Below, one piece after another: positions 55,694 through 64,000 of a stretch of 64,000 nucleotides of DNA. The stretch covers positions 130,244,013 to 130,308,012 of the forward strand of contig CM038043.1 of assembly GCA_021397845.1 (NCBI GenBank). Reading direction: 5' to 3'. The notes under the pieces are model-generated. The model worked only from the letters and a program-made list of their open reading frames with translations. It did not search any database and was not told where the DNA came from. A program made the position numbers and the translations under genes. Numbering within the stretch: position 1 is the first letter of the stretch; each line of letters starts with the position of its first letter. The DNA is from Areca catechu (Eukaryota; Streptophyta; Magnoliopsida; Arecales; Arecaceae).

Positions 55694-56059
55694 ATTTTGA
55701 CCTAATTTCTTCTAAATTTAAGGAAGATTATCTAGAAGACCTTCATAACCAACTTGAAGTAGATACCCACCTTATTTAGTGTGTTCTTGAGCTAGGCACC
55801 TTTTTATTGGAGTTTTAGAGCCTTTTTATTGGTTCTTGCTCGAGCCGACTCGAACAGACAGGGTTCTGGTCGAGTCGACTTGAATGTCAAGATAGCTGTT
55901 TTTATATATAACCTGTAGGATCTAACTTAGGGCTTGTGTTTCCTATTGAACCTTAGCCGAGCTACAAAAAAGCCCTTCTAAGACCTAGAGACCACACCCT
56001 CTACCCCATTTTCCTTAAGATCCACTCAATCCACCTTCTCCTACCTTTGTTTCTCACTA
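55694..56059 (+). promoter_or_regulatory. element E pol-ORF3 spacer: U3-type motif pair plus TATA box
   Basis: A 366-bp non-coding spacer with stops in all frames. It holds GCTCGAGCCGACTCGA (55838-55853) and GGTCGAGTCGACTTGA (55868-55883), both of the LTR U3 type. TATATATAA at 55903-55911 follows 19 bp later, and the ORF3 ATG is about 150 bp further. This copies the order motif-TATA-transcript of the LTR on a smaller scale, and I infer a possible internal promoter for ORF3. Confidence 0.5.
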
Positions 56060-57841
56060 ATGGCACCTAGAATGGCTATTCGAAAGAGGGAAAGACATGC
56101 AAAATCAAGCGACCAAAGGGAAAGATGGACCAAGCACCGAGAAGAAGAGTCGACCCGAACCCAAGAGCAAGAAGAGCAGAGAAATGAGTCTCCATCGTCG
56201 CTTAGACAAGTTATTTCCATAGCTAATCGGCCTGTTACCAATGGAAGGAAAGTAGACTTTACATTTCTTGAAAGTTTAGGGCTGAGAATAGGTGATTGGA
56301 TTAATAATCAGTGTTGGAGTCACTTCTGTACAATAGATACTCCTACATATCCTAATTTGGTGAAGAGTTTCTTTGAGAATTTATCTCTAGGAGAATATCA
56401 TATAGAGTCCACGGTCAAAGGAGTAAGAATGATAGTTGATGAGGACAAGCTTAGCAGTATGTTACAAATGCCCAAAGAAGGACTGCACCATTTGGTTTTA
56501 AAGGATAAGCAAAAAACTCTCAGAACCATTTTGAAAAGAAGAAATGTAGATGGAATTAGTAATGTGTAGGCGAATATGCTTTCATTAGAGATGAGACTCT
56601 TGTATAACATGATTAACAAAAATTTTCGACCCAGGACAGGCCGTTTTGACTGGGTTAGTGAGCGTGATATGGCCTTTATGAGGCATATGATTGAGGGGGA
56701 GGCCCTCAATCTTCCTTTTATCATGCTAGTTCAGATGAGAGAGGTAGTGATGAGAGTGAAGGCCTGCCTTCCCTATGGCATGGTGTTTACCCTACTTTTT
56801 TAAAAGTCTGGGATAGATCTAATAGGGGAGGACGGATGTCCACTTCACCACACAGATTGCTACTCGATGAAGTCCCTCCATCGGATGGGCTATCATCAAG
56901 TGGAAGGAGTATGGATGAAGAAGACGTCTGGTCAGAGAGTGGCACATGACTCTGACACCAATGATGATGATGAGGCTGGACAGCCTACCGAGACTGCTAC
57001 TACTGCTGACAAGGATACTGAGGATGATGGAGATGATGATGATGATGTTTTGCATTCTACTGATGAGGAGATTCAAGGATTGACTGGAGCTACTGGACAG
57101 ACTAGCAGCCCTAGGACACCACCTACACCATCAGCTAGACCTGCACCTGGACCATCGACTTCAGCACCGATGACTTTCGTGGATATCACTGAGCAGCTTA
57201 CTCGGTTCACTAACACTCTGATGGCTACTTTTAGATCCATGTTTGATGAACTACGTCAGACAGTGGACCATGAGCTTAAGCAGTTCAGAGGACAGATGAG
57301 AGAGCTTACCTTGAGGATGGAGTCAGTTGAGGCATGATAGCAAACGCAGGATAAGCAGAATGCAGACATCAGAGACCTACGTTCAGATATTGGATGACTC
57401 AGAGGAGCAGTGGATGCATTTAGTACCCAACAGACTACTACACTGGACAGTATATAGCAGGGAGTTCAGAGGATTACCATTGAGCTTCAGATAGTTTGGG
57501 TATTCTTATCTAGATTGCAGTCTACATTTGAAGCTTCTGGAGCATCAGCTTCTAGGCCACCACCTGCTCAGTCTCCACCTCCTCCTTTTGCCAGAGAGCC
57601 ATCACTACTTGCTACACAGCCTCCTCCACCACCTACAGCTGAGCCTAGCATACCTTCTGATATTAAAGCTGAGCCTGTTCCTATTTGGACAAAACCCAAA
57701 TCCAGGCCAAAACAAAAATCTAAAGTACCAAAGGCTCCCATAAAGACTAGATTTAGAGATCTTAGGTTTAGACCATTGAAAACTAAGACCTCTTCCATTG
57801 TCTTAGATATATGTTCTTCCTCTATTAAGGAAGAAAATTAA
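56060..57841 (+). pseudogene. element E ORF3 (Sirevirus extra ORF)
   Basis: 594 codons in one frame from ATG 56060 to TAA 57839-57841, with six in-frame stops (56567, 56801, 57335, 57338, 57395, 57455), all explicable as CAG, CAA or CGA codons with one C-to-T change, and no frameshift. Parts: a basic N-terminus (residues 1-50) and a globular region (about 60-290) resembling the putative plant transposon protein domain. It has DFTFLESLGLRIGDW, a KSFFENLSLG block and IEGEALNLPFIML. Next are an acidic Asp run (about 300-330), a coiled coil (about 380-480), a proline-rich stretch (about 495-535) and a basic tail ending SIVLDICSSSIKEEN. I see no signal peptide or membrane segment. Homologous to ORF3 of B and C; function unknown. 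Confidence 0.78.
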
Positions 57842-58654
57842 TTATTGTAGCTTTTTGTTGTTGTTTCTTTTTGTTGGATGTATCTTATGTTACATTTGGA
57901 TGTATTGTACCTCTTATCAATGTAATGAAATGTTCATTTTCAAATCAATGTGCACATTGCTTTCTTGTTTCTTTGCATGATCTCATTAATTATCTCAAAA
58001 AGGGGAGTAACTCTTCAAAAGAATTTTAATGAACAATTTTAATTTGAAAAATTCTATGAGAAGTTGAAATTATATGAATTATATTCTTATACTATTTCAA
58101 AAACTAAGTAGAGAATGTTAGCTATAAAGCTTACTTTAAAGAAAACCTTTTTGATTAATGACAAAAAGGGAGAGTGATATTAATGATGTGCATGGAAAAT
58201 TCAAAGACCATAATTATTCAAAATAGAAAATCATTAAAATGTGCAAAGAAATGAATGAAACAGGAGGAGTTATCCTAGTTATTCAAAATATGCTCTGATC
58301 ATAATTTACATCTTCATTAGTCTCTAATAGCTCTGATACATTCTTGCTAGCTTTGATACATTTTGCTACCTTAAGCTCTGATACATTCTCCAATATAATT
58401 GCAAACTCCGATACATTTTAATACCTAATTTGCCTTGATATATTATCAACTTCAATTCATTTTGATAAATATTAACTTTGATACATATTGGATCTAATTC
58501 AAAAGCTTTGATACTTTGTTGATAAGCTCTGATACTTTCTGATACATATAGCTATATATCAATTTAAAGTCATACATAAGTTACTTTGATACGTTTAAAT
58601 GTTTATATACTCATAACTATAAAAGTTTTTCCATGCTCAGTATTTTGTTATCAT
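57842..58654 (+). other. element E 3' region with GCTCTGATAC array and extra purine tracts
   Basis: Non-coding. Purine tracts aaaaaggggagt (57997-58007) and aaaaagggagag (58163-58174) precede the LTR-proximal one. Between the second and third lies an array (58290-58600) of about eleven repeats with consensus AGCTCTGATACATT. Exact GCTCTGATAC cores are at 58330-58339, 58375-58384 and 58526-58535. Variants with one or two changes are near 58292, 58350, 58408, 58476, 58505, 58537 and 58583. The core is complementary to the primer-binding site and identical to the 3' acceptor strand of initiator tRNA-Met. Confidence 0.7.
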
Positions 58655-58669
58655 CAAAAAAGGGGAGAT
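58655..58669 (+). other. element E LTR-proximal polypurine tract
   Basis: caaaaaaggggagat runs directly into TGTTGATCCC. Matches the tracts of B and C. Confidence 0.85.
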
Positions 58670-60184
58670 TGTTGATCCCTGGAATGATTTTGATGATAAC
58701 AAAATATTGGAGCATGCATTTGATTACTAACTATTTCCAATTATTTTCTAAGTTTTGTAAGATTATTTAAATGAACAACCACTCTTCCTACAATATTGAT
58801 GTATGTTAAGCTTATTTTAGAAAAAGTATCATGTAATGAGAGCCCAAAGGAAAATCAATTATGTATTCATGAAATGGGCCACTTCAATGTATTTTTCTTG
58901 TTTAAATTTCTTAGATTAGGCTTTGAAGGAGTTGGAAAGTTTTTGGAGTTAGTTGGAAGTCTCTGGAAGAAATCTAAAGAAGTTTGAAGGGTTGTTGGCA
59001 AAAATCACTCGAGCTGACTCAAAGCAGAGAGCCGACTCAATATTTTGGCATGACACTAAGTTTTCTGGTGTGTAGACATTCGAGCCAACTCGAGAGTGAA
59101 GAGCTAACTTAGGCAGAGTTCAATTTCTGAAGTTCTAAGATTTCGAGCCGACTCGAGGGAAGTCGAGCTGACTTGTCCAGAGTGAAATCAAACAATCGAG
59201 TCAACTCATATTCAGACGAGTCGACTCTTCTAGAGTTTATAAATTCTCAGTTCTGAAGAACCAGCCAGGCAAGCCAACTCAATGGAGAAGAGCCAACTTG
59301 ACCAGAGTGATGTTTTAACCTATCTAAGAATTCAAGCTGACTCGAAGCATCCGAGCCGACTCGAATCCCAGTTCCAAGTGCATAACGGCTAGTTCCAGAA
59401 CTTTCTTTTTGAATCCAAAAAGTGCTCCAACAGTCATTTTTTGAATCTCAATGGTCTACAATGGTTATATTCACTTGAAATCAGTTAAAGAAACTATTTA
59501 TAAGTGATTTGAGCAACTTTTGATCAAGTTAATAAGCTTTTAATGAGTTTTTGTAAGAACACTCAAGAGAGCATTCAAGAAAGCACTCAAGACTACACCA
59601 AACTTCCATCAGATTCTAAAGTCATTTATTGAGGAAGATAAGAAGCCTTGAAGAGCATTCAAAGAGCAATCAAGAGGGCTTCTCAAAGAGCTACAGTTGC
59701 AACCATCTGACAACATTTGGTTTATCATTGAGTTGCTCTATTTTTTAAACTCTTTGTTTAAGTTGTTCCAAGTACAGCGGGGCTGTAACTTGGGTTTGTA
59801 AAGGTTTTTGGTGAGCCTTTGAAAATCAAGAGTTGGTTGTTAGTGAGCCCGGGAAAACTAACAGTGTACTTGGTTTTTGGTGATCCCAATTTAAAACCAA
59901 GTTTGGATTTTGGATTGTGAGCCCATGAAAATAATCCGGCTGTATGCCAAGGGTGAATATAGTGGAAATCCCAAATGGTATCTTGGGTAGTAGACGTAAG
60001 AGTGAGGTTGCTCTGAACCACTCTAAATTTTCTTGTGTTTGTGCTTGTGTGATTGTGCTTTCTATTTGCTTCCAGATTTCTTAATTCACATCACTCACTA
60101 CACAGAGTTATTTTAAAAGTACATACTTGTGAAATTTTTTAAATACCCAATTCACCCCCTCTTAGGTAAGCCACCTAGGCAATA
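58670..60184 (+). repeat. element E 3' LTR (also 5' LTR of the tandem copy)
   Basis: A 1515-bp LTR collinear with 49202-50750. It carries the motif array (59005-59367) and TATA box (59495-59503). It is followed not by host DNA but by a primer site and gag start, so it serves both as 3' LTR of E and as 5' LTR of a truncated second unit. Confidence 0.92.
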
Positions 60185-60400
60185 ACTGGTATCAGAGCAG
60201 TGTCTCTGAATTATACTTAGAGTAAAGATTAATGGCAAATCCCATGAGTACCTCTTTGATCGAAGGCCAATCCACAAATAGACCTCTACTATTCATAGGC
60301 ACTAACTACACCTACTGGAAGGCCCAAATGAAAATTTATATTCAAGCAGTAGATTTTCAGTTACGCAAAATGATTCTAAAATGACCTCACAAATCCATAA
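60185..60400 (+). pseudogene. tandem second copy of element E: PBS and gag start only
   Basis: TGGTATCAGAGCAGTGTC at 60187-60204 and a gag ATG at 60232 repeat 50753-50935 almost exactly, including the MANPMSTSL beginning. Similarity ends at about 60400, after gacctcaca(a/c)a. Here the Trp/Arg region reads differently from the first copy, so the two units are not recent perfect duplicates. Sequence then switches to the Tat-like LTR remnant. Confidence 0.85.
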
Positions 60401-60540
60401 TTGGTATCCATACTGACTTGAGCATCGGAGTGCCATCACCAGGGTCACCCTTGGCAGGGCTTTTTTGTAGGTACCATCTCTTGAAGCCTAGCCTGCATTA
60501 TCCCCTCTAGCATCTCTAGCTCTCCCTCTGATGCTTGACA
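60401..60540 (+). repeat. truncated LTR (U5 end) of Tat-like gypsy F
   Basis: ctgacttgagcatcggagtg at about 60413 and ttttttgtaggta near 60462 align with the U5 of the LTR at 191-983. The LTR ends ...GCTTGACA at 60540. U3 and R are missing, cut by the element E tandem unit. Confidence 0.7.
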
Positions 60541-60545
60541 AATTT

Positions 60546-60563
60546 TGGCACCAATAGATTAGA
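60546..60563 (+). other. decayed primer-binding site of gypsy F
   Basis: TGGCACCAATAGATTAGA five bases after the LTR end. Resembles TGGCGCCGTCTGTGGGGA of many plant gypsy elements with several transition changes. Confidence 0.5.
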
Positions 60564-60613
60564 GGAAGGTCCTAAATATTCGTGGGGGATGTAACCCAGA
60601 AGATAGGAAAGCC

Positions 60614-62250
60614 ATGCCACCCAAGAAGATCACCTCCTGTCACATCAACAATGTGACTTCTCGACTAATGGAAAGGGCAGCAAAAAGTTAGGTGAATGAT
60701 CCACCTCATCCTATGTTAGTAGGAGTCTCATCGCCACCACAAGTAGTGGTGGTAAGCATGGATCAATTCAAATCACTTGTCGTGCAGGTCCAAAACTTGG
60801 CGGTAGCTATCCAAGCCATTCAGCCACCCTTGTGTCACCTCTGGTGACTCCCCTACCACCAGCAGTGCCATGTGTGGCCTCTCAACCTCTGGCACTACCT
60901 ACACTTATGCCACTACCGATGATGTAAAACATGGTGGCCAGAGTGATGCCTCCATTGCCAGAGCAATCACAGGTCCCTCTAAAGGATCTTGAAGGGAATT
61001 CTCACTGCCATTGCCACCATCCTAGAAGTCCAGGGACAAGGACACAATGTCCTAAAAGTCCCTGATCAGAGCATGACTTTACTCCTGATTACTAATCTTT
61101 GTAGCAATCAGAAGCTTTGGATGATCGAGACCTTGAGATCAATCGAAGACTCAAGGAGATGGATCGTGAATCAAAGTGATCCATAATCTTTCTTCAATCC
61201 CAAATGTTGGAGTCAACAATGAGCCATCATTTGATGATAAAATTATATGGGTGTCACTTCCCCGGCATTTCAAAATTTCATAACTTAAAAACTATGATAG
61301 AACCACCAACCCCGATGATCACATGGCAAGTTTTAGAGCCACGATGCTCCTCCATGAGGCTCCTGATCTATTCTCTGCCGAGCCTTCCCCTCTACTTAAA
61401 GGGAGCAGCTCGATATTGGTATTCAAGCCTAAAACCTGGATTGGTATACATTTGAATAGCTAAGTCGAGCATTCACTGACTACTTTGTTAGCAATCGAAG
61501 GTCATAATGATGTTTGGACTATCTCCATACTCTCAAACCAAGGGAAGGAGAGATAATTTGAACCTTTATGAGTCTCTTCAATGTAGCTTCTTTAGAGATT
61601 CATAATTTGGACCAATCGATTGTCATGTCTACTCTGGTGAAAGGATTATTAAAAAATGACCTTAAAAAGTCATTGGCTAAGACCTATCCTAAAGACTTTG
61701 CAAAAATACTAGCCCGAGCCAAAAAGTACACTCAGATGGAAGAAGCTTTTATGTTGGAAGAGGATTTTCCCACTTCTACATTGGAGGGTGGTAAGAAAAT
61801 ATGAGGATGCAAACTCTTCCCAAAGCATAAGGGAATATTCCGGCCTTGCTCCATATCCTCGAGGGAAAGAAACAGATTCTTTAAAGATTGCTAGCCTAGG
61901 AAAATCTCTCAAGCACCACCACCAGGAAAGTTCTATAGCTATACTCCTCTAATTGTATTAAGAGAAAATGTGCTAATGAAAATTAGAAACAACATTCTGG
62001 AGCCTTGAAAGATGTGGATGCCATTGACAAGAAGGAATCAAAATAAATTGTCTATACCGTTGGGACCACAACCATTATACTATGAAGTGCATTAGCTATG
62101 AGATGAGATTGAAGAACTGATCAGACGGGGTCATCTCGATTAATTCATTTGACAATGGAGAGGGCCGAGATCACCATGATCTATTGAACAGCTACTCTCA
62201 CCTCCAGTAGGAGACGATCCCATGCCATCGAGAAATGTGAAAATGATAAC
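60614..62250 (+). pseudogene. gag: gypsy F gag (Tat-like)
   Basis: Likely start ATG 60614 (MPPKKITSCHINNVTSRLMERAA). The N-terminal part is Pro/Val-rich with a stretch MDQFKSLVVQVQNLAVAIQAI (60760-60830). Capsid-like blocks typical of Tat gag are SLPRHFKISKLKNY-like sequence (61250-61290, in a shifted frame), MTWQVL.. / ASFRA and LKGAARYWYSSLKPG (61395-61450). FMSRFNVASLEIHNLDQSIVMSTL...GLLKNDLKKSLAKTYPKDFAKILARAKKYTQMEEAF follows in pieces (61568-61760). At least three frame changes and many stops. No intact zinc knuckle found. Confidence 0.78.
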
Positions 62251-62870
62251 TGGGGGTTGCTGCTGACCTGCCCAACTGGCAAAGGGACATATGATGCCAA
62301 TAACTTTTTTTCTAAAGAGGATGATGATAGCATTCACTTTCTGCATGATAATGCAGTAATTGTTACTTTAAATGTTAAAAATTATAATGTACATCACATC
62401 CTCACCAACAATGGAAGCTTAGCAAATATTTTATACTTTGTTGTGCTTTTGAAAATGGGGAAGTCACCTAAATTAATGGTTCGATTGAATTCCCCTCTGG
62501 TAGGGTTCACAAGAGACACAATCTAGTTGGAGGGAATGATTACCCTAAATATGAGAACGGGGCATTATCCTTTATGATCAATCACTTAAATAAATTTCCT
62601 AGTCATTCAGGTGCCCTCAACTTACAATGCTATTCTCGGATGACCAAGCCTTAACACCTTTTGAGCCATCATCTCCATTTACTACCGAAAAGTAAAATTT
62701 CTAATAATATATGAAATCAAAGAGATCCATGAAAATCAGAACCTAACACAACAGTGCTACCGCATTGAGCTTCAAGGAAAAAAAGCTGTTGAAGGCTATC
62801 CAGTCGATGGTCTTAACTCTCAGGATGACTTAATTGAGCAATGAGAAGAGCCGATCAAGGATCTTATCTT
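62251..62870 (+). pseudogene. gypsy F protease region
   Basis: KNYNVHHILTNNGSLANILYF (62380-62440) is the retropepsin active-site block, but the catalytic Asp of the usual (V/I)DNGSS is Asn here, so the enzyme is dead. LVGFTRDTI, MITL and AILGxPxL-type sequence (tgctattctcggatgacc, near 62620) follow in broken frames. The stretch before, DANNFFSKEDDD (62270-62335), is the acidic pre-protease part. Confidence 0.75.
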
Positions 62871-64000
62871 TGTATCTTTGGCTAATAGAAATCCAAAGCA
62901 TATAGTTAGGATCAGCTCCAACTTAGATCAGGTAACTAGGGACCAGCTGATTATATTTTTGCAAAAGAATGCCGATGTCTTCACCTAGGCACCAGTGGAT
63001 ATGCTGGGCATCGACCCCTCAGTGATGGTACACCGATTGATCCAAGTGTCGACCCATCAAGTAGAAGAAATGCAAGTTCATGCTCTAGCATCAAAAAGCT
63101 ATCATGATAAGGTCGATAAGTTGCTCGATGCTAGCTTCATCCAAAAAAACTACCTATCTAGAATGGATCACCAACCTAGTTAAGGTGAAAATAGGTGAAC
63201 GGCAAATGGTAGATATGCATAGACTTTATCAATCTCAATAGAGCATATCCAAAAGATGGCTTCCTATTATCATGAATTGATCAAATGATTGATGCAACTT
63301 TGGGCTATAATCTTTTTAGCTTCATGGATGCCTTCTTAGGATATAACCAAATCTTAATAGTCCTCGAAGACAATGAGAAAACTACTTTTATTACTAATCA
63401 AGGTCTTTTTTATTATAAAATTATGCCATTTGGACTAAAGAATGCCAATGCTACTTACCAACTTCTGATAAACAAGGTTTTTAAAGATCAGATCGGATGG
63501 AATATAGAAGTGTATGTAGATGACATACTCATTAAAAAAAAAATTGCTAGGATCCATGTTGAAGACCTCTAGAAGACTTTTAATACCCTCCAGAAGTATC
63601 AAATGAAGTTAAACCCTACTAAATACATCTTAGGAGTGGCCTCAGGTAAATTCTTGGATTTCATGGTCCCCAACAGGAGGGTGGAAGCCAATCTAGAGAA
63701 AGTGAAAGCTATTTGTGATATGAGCTCATCAAAGATGATCAAAGATGTCCAACACCTCGTTGGAATGATCGTAGCCTCAACAAATTTTCCTCCAAGTCAA
63801 TAGAGTGCTGCCTTCTATTTTTCCAAACTTTGAAGCATCCAAAAGATTTTCGATGGATGGAGGAATGTCAGAAGGCCTTTGATGATCTCAAGCATTATCT
63901 TAGCTCCCCTCCATTATTAGGGAGGTCAGATCCTGGTAATGAGCTATTCCTATATTTGGCAATCTCTTCCTTTGCAATGAGTGTGATGTTGATCCAAGAG
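62871..64000 (+). pseudogene. gypsy F reverse transcriptase and start of RNase H (runs off the window)
   Basis: The polyprotein tether ends KNADVF near 62975, then PVDMLGIDPSVMVHRL. RT blocks: LLDASFIQ, MIDATLGYNLFSFMDAFLGYNQI (63285-63350; first catalytic Asp) and PFGLKNANATYQ. YVDD is at 63513-63524 (EVYVDDILIK), followed by LNPTKYILGVASGKFLDFMV. A Gln codon at 63570 is TAG. The RNase H tether begins near 63840 (FRWMEECQKAFDDLKHYLSSPPLL) and reaches LFLYLAISSFAMSVMLIQE at the window end. Tat-like by these blocks. Integrase would lie beyond. Confidence 0.85.

Larger units (their letters stand above)
49202..60184 (+). mobile_element. SIRE-type copia element E
   Basis: A plus-oriented element of 10983 bp: LTR 49202-50750, PBS, gag, pol, spacer, ORF3, 3' region with three purine tracts, LTR 58670-60184. 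Same family as element B (LTR and protein sequences are close). The LTRs differ at about one base in seventeen over the first 315 bp by eye. The left flank is truncated copia A LTR. To the right the sequence continues into a second primer site and gag start (60185-60400), so no target duplication can be seen. In-frame stops are mostly CAA, CAG, CGA or TGG codons changed by a single transition. Confidence 0.93.

Noticed and set aside
56060..57841. Retroviral envelope protein in element E
   Set aside because: No signal peptide, hydrophobic fusion or membrane anchor segment visible; described as ORF3 of unknown function instead.
58290..58600. tRNA-Met gene or tRNA-derived SINE
   Set aside because: Only the 3' acceptor-strand decamer is present, many times over; no A or B box, anticodon arm or T-loop accompanies it.
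58290..58600. CRISPR-like array
   Set aside because: Repeats are short, variable in spacing, not separated by unique spacers of equal length, and the genome is a plant nuclear one.

Overview
The window is intergenic plant DNA built almost entirely of LTR retrotransposons and their remains. I found no host gene, tRNA, rRNA or CRISPR array. The Angela-like, Sirevirus-like (SIRE), Athila-like and Tat-like element mix, the AT-rich background and the deep nesting suggest a large-genome flowering plant, probably a monocot. A palm would fit, but that is a guess and no species marker is visible. All coding regions are retrotransposon gag/pol/extra-ORF pseudogenes broken by stops and frameshifts. Many stops are C-to-T (or G-to-A) transitions, as expected of old, methylated, silenced copies.

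Layout: 1-983 is the 3' end and 3' LTR of a gypsy element entering from the left. 984-2330 is AT-rich DNA with a minus-strand copia RNase H fragment and a microsatellite. From 2331 to 49201 there is a five-level nest: copia A (Angela-like, +, 2331-4607 and 48105-49201) holds in its 3' LTR an Athila-type gypsy (+, 4608-48104). That element holds SIRE-type copia B (-, 11993-43752) in its RNase H. B holds SIRE-type copia C (-, 19029-40503) at the start of its pol region, and C holds Angela-like copia D (-, 29564-39669) in its 5' LTR. Target-site duplications can be read for all four insertions, and sequence resumes correctly across each. A 602-bp hAT-like MITE with an 8-bp duplication sits in the Athila leader. 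From 49202 to 60400 lies a + strand SIRE element E with two LTRs, followed by the start of a second internal region (a tandem LTR-internal-LTR-internal structure). It abuts a truncated Tat-like gypsy F that runs off the right edge.

The three SIRE elements (B, C, E) share one plan: iMet-tRNA primer site, gag with two CCHC knuckles around a coiled coil, pol, a 340-500 bp spacer, an extra ORF (ORF3), and a long 3' region with several polypurine tracts. Two cis-signals stand out. First, the 3' region of E and C carries an array of short repeats whose core GCTCTGATAC equals the 3' acceptor strand of initiator tRNA-Met, and is therefore complementary to the element's own primer-binding site. Second, a GTCGAC-centred motif array in U3 upstream of the TATA box recurs in the pol-ORF3 spacer, where element E also has a TATA box, suggesting a separate promoter for ORF3.
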